From contig JBFGDZ010000043.1 of assembly GCA_041580375.1 (NCBI GenBank), forward strand, positions 1 through 20,907: DNA of 20,907 bases. The letters run 5' to 3'. The position numbers were made by a program, and so were the translations under genes. How positions within the stretch are numbered: the stretch's first letter is position 1; each line of letters begins with the position of its first letter. This document shows, one piece after another, positions 1-6,745 of this stretch. This DNA is from JAPUIN01 sp041580375. GTDB taxonomy: Bacteria; Acidobacteriota; Polarisedimenticolia; Gp22-AA2. The notes beneath the pieces were generated by a model. It did no database searches, was not told the DNA's origin, and was given only the letters and a program-made list of their open reading frames with translations.

Positions 1-30
1 GACCAACCGGCCATTCTCCGTTTCTCCCAC
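1..30 (-). CDS. Start of a probable ABC transporter ATP-binding protein (MacB/LolD type), cut by window edge
   Basis: Only the first ten codons are inside the window, reading MGETENGRLV from a GTG start at 30. A GGAGG motif at 35-39 (minus strand) lies four bases upstream of the GTG. An alternative ATG at 14 in another frame is possible. The identity is inferred from context: in MacAB-type exporters the gene after the periplasmic adaptor usually encodes the ATPase, and short N-termini of this kind before the first beta strand are common in that family. The gap from the adaptor stop is 48 bases, so co-transcription is likely. No Walker motif is visible because the gene is truncated. Confidence 0.35.
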   Translation of the reverse strand, partial: MGETENGRLV

Positions 31-78
31 CGGTCCTCCTTCCTCTGCGCGCCGCGCGACGGCGTCCGCGCGCGGACG

Positions 79-1335
79 TCATCCACCGTTGATCTCGATG
101 CGGGCTCCTTCGGACAGATCGGCCGCGGGGTCCAGGACGACGCGCTCGCCGCCGGTCAATCCCTCCCGGATCTCCACCAGATCCTCGCGTTCCCGCCCCG
201 TCACGACCGGGACCGCCCCGACCCGATCGTCACGCACGACCCAGACGGCGCTCTCCTCGCCGCGCCGCCAGACCGCGCGGGCCGGAACGTAGATCCGTGG
301 GCGCTCCTCCGCCGCGGCGCGGCGCGCCCCCTCCGGCATGAAGTGGACCGAAGCGCTCATCTCGGGGAACAGGCTCTCGTCCGCGTCGACGACCTCGACC
401 TTCACCTGGATGACGGCGCGGCTGCGATCCCCCATCGGGATGATCTGCCGGAGGCGCCCCCGGTAGGCCCGGTCCGGCACGGCGTCGACCTCGACCCGCG
501 CCTCCTGCCCGATGGCGATCCGTCCGATGTAATCCTCCTTCACGTCGGTCTCGACCTCGAGGTGCTCCAGGTCCGCGAGCGTCACCACCGAGCCGCGCCC
601 CGACGCCGCCCCCATGCCGCCCGGCGTGATCGTCTCCCCGACCTCGGCGTCCTTGGAGATCACGGTGCCGTCGAACGGCGCCCGGATGTACATGTTCTCC
701 AGCGTCTCCTCGCTCTCCCTCACCCGGGCCTCCGCCAGCGAGACCGCCTGCCGCAGGGCCTCCAGCCGCGCCGCGGAGGCATCCCGTTTCGCTTCCGCCT
801 TCTCGAGATCCTCGCGCGTGCCGATCCCGGCGTCGTGCAGCGAGCGTTTGCGGACGGCGTCCCGCTCGTCCTCCGCCAGGATCGTCTCCGACTCGGCCAC
901 GTCGGCCCGCGCCCGCGACAGGGCCGCGCGCGCCGCCCGCAGCGAGGCGTCGAGATCGGCGTGCTCCAGGATCGCCAGGACCTGCCCCCGCTCCACCGTC
1001 GACCCCTCCTCCACGAGGATCCGCTCGACCCGGCCGGAGACTTTCGCGCCGATCGCCGCCTGCGTGCGGGAGACGAGATATCCGCTGGCCGTGAGGATCG
1101 AATCGGCGCGGGCGGGGCTGATGACGCGCGCCGTCGCCACCCGCACCTTGGCGGCGGGGACGACGGAGCGGCCGAACCGGAGCGCGAGAGCCGCGAGGGC
1201 GACGAGCAGGGCTAGGCCGAAAAGCCCGAACAGGAGCCGCCGCGCGGCGGGACGGGGCCGGACCGCGTCCCGCGAACGATCGATCCGCAGCGCGGAGAGA
1301 TCGACCGGCGGCCGGGGGGACGAAGGTTCGGTCAT
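79..1335 (-). CDS. HlyD/MacA-family periplasmic adaptor subunit of an efflux transporter
   Basis: This 418-residue protein is a membrane fusion (periplasmic adaptor) protein, which bridges an inner-membrane transporter and an outer-membrane channel. A cytoplasmic N-terminus rich in Arg/Pro is followed by one transmembrane anchor at about residues 33-53. The first half of the lipoyl/biotinyl domain follows (about 85-125, IGAKVSGRVERILVEEGSTV), then a long alpha-helical hairpin rich in Ala/Arg/Glu (about 127-212). The second lipoyl half is at about 216-238 (IRAPFDGTVISKDAEVGE), and a beta-barrel and membrane-proximal domain run to the end. The length and order fit MacA-like adaptors of ABC exporters better than RND adaptors, which usually have a lipoprotein signal. 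The gene downstream at the window edge may be the partner ATPase. The Shine-Dalgarno sequence is weak (AGGA). The substrate cannot be told from the sequence. Confidence 0.88.
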   Translation of the reverse strand: MTEPSSPRPPVDLSALRIDRSRDAVRPRPAARRLLFGLFGLALLVALAALALRFGRSVVPAAKVRVATARVISPARADSILTASGYLVSRTQAAIGAKVSGRVERILVEEGSTVERGQVLAILEHADLDASLRAARAALSRARADVAESETILAEDERDAVRKRSLHDAGIGTREDLEKAEAKRDASAARLEALRQAVSLAEARVRESEETLENMYIRAPFDGTVISKDAEVGETITPGGMGAASGRGSVVTLADLEHLEVETDVKEDYIGRIAIGQEARVEVDAVPDRAYRGRLRQIIPMGDRSRAVIQVKVEVVDADESLFPEMSASVHFMPEGARRAAAEERPRIYVPARAVWRRGEESAVWVVRDDRVGAVPVVTGREREDLVEIREGLTGGERVVLDPAADLSEGARIEINGG

Positions 1336-1418
1336 CGTGACGTCCTGTGCAGTGCCGTGGCCGGCCGGAGGTCACCGCTCCGGATCCGACGCCAGCGCGC
1401 TGAACGGTGGATGTCCCG

Positions 1419-1448
1419 ATGATAGATGAGGTTGTGGCGGCCGGTCAA
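1419..1448 (-). promoter_or_regulatory. Predicted sigma-70-type promoter for the adaptor gene
   Basis: On the minus strand a TTGACC -35 box (1448 to 1443) is separated by 18 bases from a TATCAT -10 box (1424 to 1419). Transcription would begin near 1412 and leave a leader of about 77 bases before the adaptor ATG at 1335. The boxes are AT-rich against a GC-rich background, which supports the call. Confidence 0.5.
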
Positions 1449-1459
1449 TGCCGGGCGAG

Positions 1460-1496
1460 CGCGGCTCGCGCCGCGGCGCGGCGATTTCGAGCCGCG
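1460..1496 (-). terminator. Inverted repeat, possible terminator of the TetR-amidohydrolase operon
   Basis: A 9-bp perfect inverted repeat (CGCGGCTCG at 1460-1468, CGAGCCGCG at 1488-1496) encloses a 19-base loop that itself contains the palindrome CGCCGCGGCG. It lies between the amidohydrolase stop at 1582 and the adaptor promoter at 1448, where a terminator is expected. There is no T-tract, so it may be a weak or Rho-assisted terminator. The rest of the 1336-1581 gap holds nothing else that I recognise. Confidence 0.3.
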
Positions 1497-1581
1497 CCAT
1501 GCGGACCAGCTGGTCTCCGCGCGCCTTCGCGAGCGAGCATGAGCCGCGTCGCCGCGTGAGCCGCGCTCGGGTGTGCGGGAA

Positions 1582-3012
1582 TCAGGACGGCGCCGGCGGC
1601 ATCTTGAAGACGAGGCCCCCCTTGACGACGACGCTGACGTCCTCGAGCACGGTGATGTCGGCCAGCGGGTCGCCGCGCACGGCGATGAGGTCGCCGAAGC
1701 GGCCGGGGGCGATCGCGCCGACGTCCTCGGACCAGTCCATGTAGCGCGCCGCGACGGAGGTGGCCGATCGGATGGCGTCCATCGGCGCCATTCCCCGTTC
1801 GACCATGATCCGGAACTGCCTCGCGTTGTCGCCGTGCGGGTAGACGCCGGAGTCGGTCGCGTAGACGATCGGGGCGCCGGCGCGGTAGGCCTTCGCGAAG
1901 CGGATCCGCTGCGCCTCCGTCGTCGCCTCGTTCTTGTCCAGAAACTCCTGCGGCCATTTCTGCCGGAGGCCCTCGGTGGCGATGTAGTCGCCGTTGTAGA
2001 CGTCCATCGCCAGGGCGACGCCGCGCTCCTTCGCCAGCCGGATCCCCTCGTCGTCGATGAGGGACGCGTGCTCGATCGTGTCGGCCCCGGCCAGGATCGC
2101 CTCCTTCACCGAGCGCGCGCCGTGCGCGTGCGCCGCCACCCGCTTGCCGGCCGCGTGCGCGACCTCGACCACTGCGGCGATCTCCTCCGGCGTCATCTCC
2201 GGCTCGCCCGGCTTGCTCCCGTGGGCCAGCACCGCCCCCGAGGCGATGATCTTGAGGAGGTCGGCGCCGTCCTCGAGGGCGACCCTGGCGCGCTCGCGGA
2301 ACGCGTCCGCCCCGCGCGCAACGCCCATCCGGGCGATCTTCGGGATCTCCTCCTCCGGGACGCCGGGAACGAGCAGGTCGCCCCCGCCGCCGGGGATCGT
2401 GAGGTAGAAGTCGGCGATCTGCATGCGGGGGCCCGCCACCTCCCCCGCGTTGATCGCGTCCTTGAGACGCTTCGACAGCCCCGCCACGTAGGCGCCGACG
2501 TTGCGCACGGTGGTGAAGCCGGCCCCGATCGTCAGCTCCGCGTTTTTGCGGCCGATGGCGAGCTGCTCGTCCAGCGGCATCCGGTAGTAGAGCGTCAGAT
2601 CGGCCTGCTGGCCCGGCTCCGGCACGTGCGCGTGCATGTCGATCAGCCCCGGCAGGACGGTGTACCCGGACAGATCCAGGAGCGGCATTCCCGCGGGGAC
2701 GCTCAGGTCGCGGCCGACCTCCGCGATGCGGCCGTCCCGGATGATCACGGTGGCGTCGCGCACCACCTCGTCCGACGTCCCGTCGATGAGCGTCCCGCAG
2801 CGGACGGCCAGCGTGCCGCTGTCGGGCGCGTACGGGATCTTCACCACGCCGGGCACCGGGCGGGCGCACGCCGCCGTCAGAGTCAGCGCGGCCATCAGGA
2901 TCGCCGCCGATCCCGCAGCGAGGGCGGACCGATCCTTCGCGGCGCGCGGGGACCTGGAGTCGTGACCTCGATTCGTCCCTTCACGCGCGATGATCCGTAT
3001 CTCTCCGGCCAT
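1582..3012 (-). CDS. Exported amidohydrolase family metal-dependent hydrolase
   Basis: This 476-residue enzyme belongs to the amidohydrolase superfamily (imidazolonepropionase/prolidase-like branch), which hydrolyses C-N bonds in cyclic amides, imides or acyl-peptides using one or two metal ions. An N-terminal hydrophobic segment (about residues 30-48) ending TAAC suggests export, possibly as a lipoprotein, though the -3 Thr is non-canonical. A small beta domain is followed by the metal-binding HxH in LIDMHAHV (127 and 129), a Lys in DLLKIIASGAV, His residues in AAHAHGARS and TIEHASLID, and an Asp in VYATDSGVYPHG. The C-terminus returns to the beta domain (GAIAPGRFGDLIAV). The start at 3012 was chosen over the ATG at 3021 because GGAGG lies nine bases before 3012 but directly abuts 3021. 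It is co-transcribed with the upstream TetR gene. The substrate is unknown. Confidence 0.88.
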   Translation of the reverse strand: MAGEIRIIAREGTNRGHDSRSPRAAKDRSALAAGSAAILMAALTLTAACARPVPGVVKIPYAPDSGTLAVRCGTLIDGTSDEVVRDATVIIRDGRIAEVGRDLSVPAGMPLLDLSGYTVLPGLIDMHAHVPEPGQQADLTLYYRMPLDEQLAIGRKNAELTIGAGFTTVRNVGAYVAGLSKRLKDAINAGEVAGPRMQIADFYLTIPGGGGDLLVPGVPEEEIPKIARMGVARGADAFRERARVALEDGADLLKIIASGAVLAHGSKPGEPEMTPEEIAAVVEVAHAAGKRVAAHAHGARSVKEAILAGADTIEHASLIDDEGIRLAKERGVALAMDVYNGDYIATEGLRQKWPQEFLDKNEATTEAQRIRFAKAYRAGAPIVYATDSGVYPHGDNARQFRIMVERGMAPMDAIRSATSVAARYMDWSEDVGAIAPGRFGDLIAVRGDPLADITVLEDVSVVVKGGLVFKMPPAPS

Positions 3013-3017
3013 GATCG

Positions 3018-3812
3018 TCATCCTCCAGATGTCGTCCGATCCCGGCGTTCCCGCCGCGCCGCCGAGCGGCGCGCCGACGGCGCGCCGACGGCGTCCCGCA
3101 GCACCGTCATGAACTGTTCGATCCGGGCGGCGGCCCGCTCGGGCGCGCCCATCCTGCGGCGGAACAGCCCCGGATCGAGCTCCTCCGTGAGCAGAGCGTC
3201 CTGAAAACTCCCCATCATCCAGTCGACGAGCGAGACGACCATCTCGCGCGGCACGTCGTCGCGCACCTCGCCGCGCTCGATCCCCCAGCGCACGAACGCG
3301 TTGGTGCCGTACGGATCTTCGCTGACGAGGAAGCGGTTGATCTCGCGCCTCACGGAGAGATCGGATCCGTAGTTGCCGAGCAGCGTGACGCGGTACGGGA
3401 TCCAGTCCTCGCGCAGCATGTGGCCGGTTCGGCCCAGCCAGTGCTCCAGGACGGCGAAGAACCCCCCCGCGCGTGCGGGGGCGGGCGCGTCGAGGTAGGC
3501 GGGCAGCATCGCGGCGGCGCGGCGGTACGCCTCGAGGAACAGCCCCTCCTTCGTCCCGAAGTGCTGGAAGATCGATCCCTTGGCGATGGAGAGCCCGGCC
3601 GCGATCTCCTCCACCCGGGCGCCCGAGAAACCGCGCTCGGCGAAGTGGCGCATGGCGGCGTCGACGATGCGCGCCCGCTTCTCCCGGGCGCCGGCCCCCG
3701 GCACCCGGCGCTCGGTCGATCGACCGGCCGGGCCCCGGCGAGCCGTGGCCCGCGCTGCGCGGCGCCCCCTTGACCCCGGGTCAGAGACGGAGTTCTGGCG
3801 CATTGCTGGCAT
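3018..3812 (-). CDS. TetR/AcrR family transcriptional regulator
   Basis: This 264-residue DNA-binding repressor has an Arg/Ala/Pro-rich N-terminal extension of about 42 residues and then a typical TetR helix-turn-helix at about residues 46-92, including GARVEEIAAGLSIAKGSIFQ and HFGTKEGLF. The alpha-helical ligand-binding domain makes up the remainder. The start is uncertain: ATG at 3812 or 3803 has a plausible GGGGA upstream, while a GTG at 3704 would remove the odd extension but has no Shine-Dalgarno sequence. The stop overlaps the alternative amidohydrolase ATG at 3021. The gene is divergent from the flavoprotein operon at 3880, and the shared promoter region carries two matching dyads, so autoregulation and control of both sides is the natural inference. 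The ligand may be a substrate of the neighbouring enzymes. Confidence 0.88.
   Translation of the reverse strand: MPAMRQNSVSDPGSRGRRAARATARRGPAGRSTERRVPGAGAREKRARIVDAAMRHFAERGFSGARVEEIAAGLSIAKGSIFQHFGTKEGLFLEAYRRAAAMLPAYLDAPAPARAGGFFAVLEHWLGRTGHMLREDWIPYRVTLLGNYGSDLSVRREINRFLVSEDPYGTNAFVRWGIERGEVRDDVPREMVVSLVDWMMGSFQDALLTEELDPGLFRRRMGAPERAAARIEQFMTVLRDAVGAPSARRSAARRERRDRTTSGG
3771..3783. promoter_or_regulatory. Putative TetR operator copy 1 (TGACC-N3-GGTCA)
   Basis: TGACCCCGGGTCA is a perfect 6-bp inverted repeat around one central base. It has the same TGACC-N3-GGTCA layout as a second copy at 3858-3870, and both continue with GA. It lies inside codons 10-14 of the annotated TetR gene, about 40 bases downstream of the predicted minus-strand transcription start. 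If the regulator really starts at the later GTG, it would lie in the leader. Confidence 0.5.
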
Positions 3813-3826
3813 GTCCCCGCGGTTTC

Positions 3827-3832
3827 ATGATA
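3827..3832 (-). promoter_or_regulatory. Candidate -10 box for the TetR operon
   Basis: On the minus strand the bases read TATCAT, one of the few AT-rich hexamers in the 67-base divergent region. Transcription would start near 3820, just upstream of the ATG at 3812. I see no convincing -35 box, so support is modest. Confidence 0.35.
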
Positions 3833-3836
3833 CTTT
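3828..3836 (+). promoter_or_regulatory. Candidate extended -10 promoter for the flavoprotein operon
   Basis: TGATACTTT fits an extended -10 element (TGn followed by TACTTT). Transcription would start near 3843, placing operator copy 2 (3858-3870) just downstream of the start site, where a bound repressor would block it. It physically overlaps the minus-strand -10 box for the TetR gene. Confidence 0.4.
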
Positions 3837-3857
3837 TCCGCTTCGTCCGAGAGAATG

Positions 3858-3870
3858 TGACCGGGGGTCA
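3858..3870. promoter_or_regulatory. Putative TetR operator copy 2 (TGACC-N3-GGTCA)
   Basis: TGACCGGGGGTCA repeats the TGACC-N3-GGTCA dyad found at 3771-3783, with centres 87 bases apart. It ends nine bases before the flavoprotein ATG at 3880 and includes the only G-rich stretch that could act as its ribosome site. Repressor binding here could block both transcription and the leader. Confidence 0.55.
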
Positions 3871-3879
3871 GACTAACCG

Positions 3880-5487
3880 ATGAGCCGCATCCTGCGCAAG
3901 CGCTACGACGCCATCGTCATCGGCGCGGGGCACAACGGCCTCACGGCGGCCGCCTACCTGGCCCGCGCCGGCCTCGCCACGCTCGTCCTGGAGCGCCGCG
4001 AGGTCGTCGGCGGCTGCTGCGTCACCGAGGAGATCGCCCCCGGATGCCGCGCCTCCACGACGTCGTACGTCGCCAGCATGCTGCGGCCGGAGGTGATCCG
4101 GGACCTCGACCTCGGCTCGCGCGGCCTGCGGATGGTCCCGCTCGAGCCGGGGCTTCAGGTCGCCCTGCCGGGCGGCGTCACCATCCCGTGGTGGACCGAT
4201 CTCGACCGGACCTGCGCCGAGATCGCGCGCTTCTCCAAGAACGACGCCGCGGCCTTCCGCAGCATGGACGCCCGGCTGAAGACGCTGGCCCGCTACCTGC
4301 AGCCGTTCTTCCTCGAGCCGCCCCCCGACGTCGGGGCGCGCGGGCTGGAGGGTCTGCTGGAGCTGCTCCGGATCGGCAGGCGATTCCACCGCATCTCAGG
4401 AGACGAGATCGCCGGCATGGTGTCGTTCATGACCGGGAGTCTCGGCGACTTCCTCGATCGCACCTACGAATCGGAGGAGGTCAAGGCGCTGATCATGGCG
4501 AACAACGTCTACGGCAAGCACGGCGGGCCGTACCAGAACGGCACCGCCATCGGCCTGCTCTTCCACCTGCTGTCGGGAGGCGAGCACGAGGTGCAGGGGT
4601 TCGCCGGCCACGTCATCGGGGGGATGGGCGCCATCACCTCCGCCATGGCCGAGGCGGGTCGCCGGTTCGGGGCCGAGATCGCGACCCGTGCGCCGGTGGG
4701 CCGGATCCTCGTGCGGGACGGGCGCGCGCGGGGCGTGGCGCTCGATGACGGCTCCGAGATCGAGTCCGACCTGGTCGTCTCGAACGCCGATCCGAAGCGC
4801 ACCTTCCTCGGTCTGCTCGACGCGTCCGACCTGCCGGAGGAGTTCCGGCGTGCGATCGCCGGGATCAAGATGGACGGGCCGTGCGCCAAGGTGAACCTGG
4901 TGCTGTCCGAGGAGCCGCGCGTCGACGGGATGCCGGAGGAGGCCGATCCGCTGCGCCGCGCCCTGTTCACGCTGGTGCCGTCGCTGGAGTTCGCCGAGCG
5001 CTGCTACGCCTCGGCCCGCCGCGGGGACCTGCCGGACGAGCTGTGGGTCGACTGCGTGGTCGCCTCGAACGCCGACGACACGCTCGCGCCGCGTGACAAG
5101 CACATCATGACCTGCTTCGTGCAGTACGTCCCGTACCGGCTGAAGGACGGCACGTGGGACGACCGGCGCGAGGCGCTCGGCGACCGGGTCGTGGAGATGA
5201 TCGCGCGGCACGCGCCGAACGTGCCGCGCTCGATCCTCGCCCGGCAGGTCCTCACGCCCCTCGATCTCGAGCGCGTGTACGGGCTGACCGAGGGGAACAT
5301 CTTCCACGGCGATCTCGTGCTGGAGCAGATGTTCTTCATGCGCCCCGTTCCCGGCTGGGCACGCTACGCCACGCCGGTGCGGGGCCTCTACCTGTGCGGT
5401 GCCGGCACCCACCCGGGCGGCGGCGTGACGGGGGCGCCCGGGTACAATGCGGCGCACCGCATCCTGAAGGACCGGGCGCGACGCTGA
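3880..5487 (+). CDS. FAD-dependent oxidoreductase, PYROXD2/phytoene desaturase-like
   Basis: This 535-residue flavoprotein belongs to the phytoene desaturase/amine oxidase superfamily and most resembles PYROXD2-type proteins, whose natural substrates are poorly known. The N-terminal dinucleotide-binding fold shows VIGAGHNGLTAAAYLARAG (glycines at 15, 17 and 20), then the ribose-binding Glu38 in LVLERR and the GG motif VVGGCCVTEE. The C-terminal FAD-contact motif is GLYLCGAGTHPGGGVTGAPG, near residues 502-521. The length is normal for the family. No strong Shine-Dalgarno sequence precedes the ATG; a GGGGG run ends 12 bases upstream, inside the putative operator. It is the first gene of an operon with the second flavoprotein 29 bases downstream and is probably repressed by the divergent TetR protein. 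There is no sign of carotenoid biosynthesis nearby, so a carotenoid role is unlikely. Confidence 0.87.
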   Translation: MSRILRKRYDAIVIGAGHNGLTAAAYLARAGLATLVLERREVVGGCCVTEEIAPGCRASTTSYVASMLRPEVIRDLDLGSRGLRMVPLEPGLQVALPGGVTIPWWTDLDRTCAEIARFSKNDAAAFRSMDARLKTLARYLQPFFLEPPPDVGARGLEGLLELLRIGRRFHRISGDEIAGMVSFMTGSLGDFLDRTYESEEVKALIMANNVYGKHGGPYQNGTAIGLLFHLLSGGEHEVQGFAGHVIGGMGAITSAMAEAGRRFGAEIATRAPVGRILVRDGRARGVALDDGSEIESDLVVSNADPKRTFLGLLDASDLPEEFRRAIAGIKMDGPCAKVNLVLSEEPRVDGMPEEADPLRRALFTLVPSLEFAERCYASARRGDLPDELWVDCVVASNADDTLAPRDKHIMTCFVQYVPYRLKDGTWDDRREALGDRVVEMIARHAPNVPRSILARQVLTPLDLERVYGLTEGNIFHGDLVLEQMFFMRPVPGWARYATPVRGLYLCGAGTHPGGGVTGAPGYNAAHRILKDRARR

Positions 5488-5516
5488 CGCGCGCCGGCGA
5501 CGGAAGGAGCTCCGAG

Positions 5517-6689
5517 ATGGCGGAACGGCAAACGGCGGACTTCATCGTGATCGGCACGGGGGTGATCGGCTCCTCGATCGCCTTCCACCTGGCGAAGCGC
5601 AAAGCGGGGCGGATCCTCGTCCTCGACAAGGGGCTGGCGGCGCAGGGCGGCAGCAGCCGGTCGTCGGCGCTCGTCCGCATGCACTACACCCTGCCCGAGG
5701 AGGTCCGGCTGGCGCTGAAGAGCTACGAGATCTTCACCCACTGGGAGGATCACGTCGGCCGTCCGGGGCACTTCCGCCGGATCGGCTTCGTCCGCCTCGT
5801 GCCCGGGAACGAAGTGGAACGGATGAAGAGGAACGTCGCCATGCAGCGCGAGCTGGGGGCCAACGCGCGGCTCATCTCGCCGCAGGAGTTGAAGGCGATC
5901 GAGCCGGACTGGAACGTCGACGACGTCCCGGTCGCAGCCTACGAGCCGGACTCCGGCTACGGCGACGGCTCGGTCACGGCGAACGACTTTCTCGATCGGG
6001 CGCGCGAGATGGGGGCGGAGTTCCGGCCGCGCACCCGCGTCACTTCGTTCCGCGTCGAGAGCGGGCGCGTGCGGGGCGTCGCGACCGATCGGGGGGACCT
6101 CGACGCCCCGGTCGTGATCTCCGCCGTCGGCCCCTGGTCGCGCCCCCTGTTCCGCGCAGCCGGGTACGACCTGCCGATCGAGCCCGAATACCACCGCGTG
6201 GCCATCCTCAAGAACCCGCCCTCGATGAAGGGGGGCGGCTGCGCGCTGATCGATTCGATCCTGACGGTCTACATGCGCTCGGAGGGGCGCGACATGACGC
6301 TCGTGGGGGAGTTCGTCGGCCCGCGCGACGTCGATCCGGACGCTTTCCCGCAGTCGATCTCCGAGGAGGAGATGGCCAGCATCGCGGAGAACGCCGCGCG
6401 CCGCATCCCGGCCCTGGCCGACTGCGGCGTCGCGCGCGGCGTTACCGGCATGTACGACATGAGCCCCGACCAGCGCCCGCTGATCGGCCCGATCCCCGGC
6501 ATCGTGGGCCTTCACGTCGCCGCCGGATTCTCCGGCATGGGGTACAAGATCTCCCCGGCGGTCGGCCTGACCATGGCGGAGCGGATCCTGGACGGCCGCG
6601 CGACGACCGTCGACATCTCGATCTTCGACCCGGCCCGCTTCGCCGCGGGCCGTCCGATCCGCGCCGAGCACGAGTACGCTGACGAGTAG
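5517..6689 (+). CDS. FAD-dependent oxidoreductase of the DAO / sarcosine oxidase beta-like family
   Basis: This 390-residue enzyme is related to sarcosine oxidase beta, dimethylglycine dehydrogenase and D-amino-acid oxidase, which oxidise secondary or primary amines with FAD. The nucleotide-binding motif VIGTGVIGSSIAFHLAKR is at residues 11-28, followed by LVLDKG (35-40) and the DAO-type motif SSRSSALVRMHYT (46-58). The C-terminus carries the family signature MYDMSPDQRPLIGPIPG (312-328) and AAGFSGMGYKISPAVG (334-349). The ATG at 5517 is fixed by GGAAGGAG seven bases upstream; the open frame extends much further upstream but overlaps the previous gene. It is the second gene of the TetR-flanked operon. 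No heterotetramer partner subunits are nearby, so it probably acts as a single-subunit oxidase or dehydrogenase. The exact amine substrate is unknown. Confidence 0.88.
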   Translation: MAERQTADFIVIGTGVIGSSIAFHLAKRKAGRILVLDKGLAAQGGSSRSSALVRMHYTLPEEVRLALKSYEIFTHWEDHVGRPGHFRRIGFVRLVPGNEVERMKRNVAMQRELGANARLISPQELKAIEPDWNVDDVPVAAYEPDSGYGDGSVTANDFLDRAREMGAEFRPRTRVTSFRVESGRVRGVATDRGDLDAPVVISAVGPWSRPLFRAAGYDLPIEPEYHRVAILKNPPSMKGGGCALIDSILTVYMRSEGRDMTLVGEFVGPRDVDPDAFPQSISEEEMASIAENAARRIPALADCGVARGVTGMYDMSPDQRPLIGPIPGIVGLHVAAGFSGMGYKISPAVGLTMAERILDGRATTVDISIFDPARFAAGRPIRAEHEYADE

Positions 6690-6702
6690 CCCGCGGCGCC
6701 CG

Positions 6703-6711
6703 TGCTAAAAT
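6703..6711 (+). promoter_or_regulatory. Extended -10 promoter for the M20 peptidase gene
   Basis: TGCTAAAAT, a TGn extended -10 box with TAAAAT, stands out in the 50-base GC-rich gap between the flavoprotein stop and the peptidase. No clear -35 box is seen. Transcription would begin near 6718, about 28 bases before the ATG. The peptidase may therefore be expressed independently of the flavoprotein operon. Confidence 0.5.
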
Positions 6712-6745
6712 CCCGCCCGGTTCAGCCGACATCGGAAGCGTGCCC

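Noticed and set aside
1573..3204. 543-residue open frame on the plus strand opposite the amidohydrolase
   Set aside because: It is Arg/Asp/His/Gly-rich with no recognisable domain, mirrors a clear gene, and is expected from third-position G+C bias.
3880..5487. Carotenoid biosynthesis gene (crtI)
   Set aside because: The fold is shared, but the sequence features fit PYROXD2-like proteins and no phytoene synthase or other crt gene is near.
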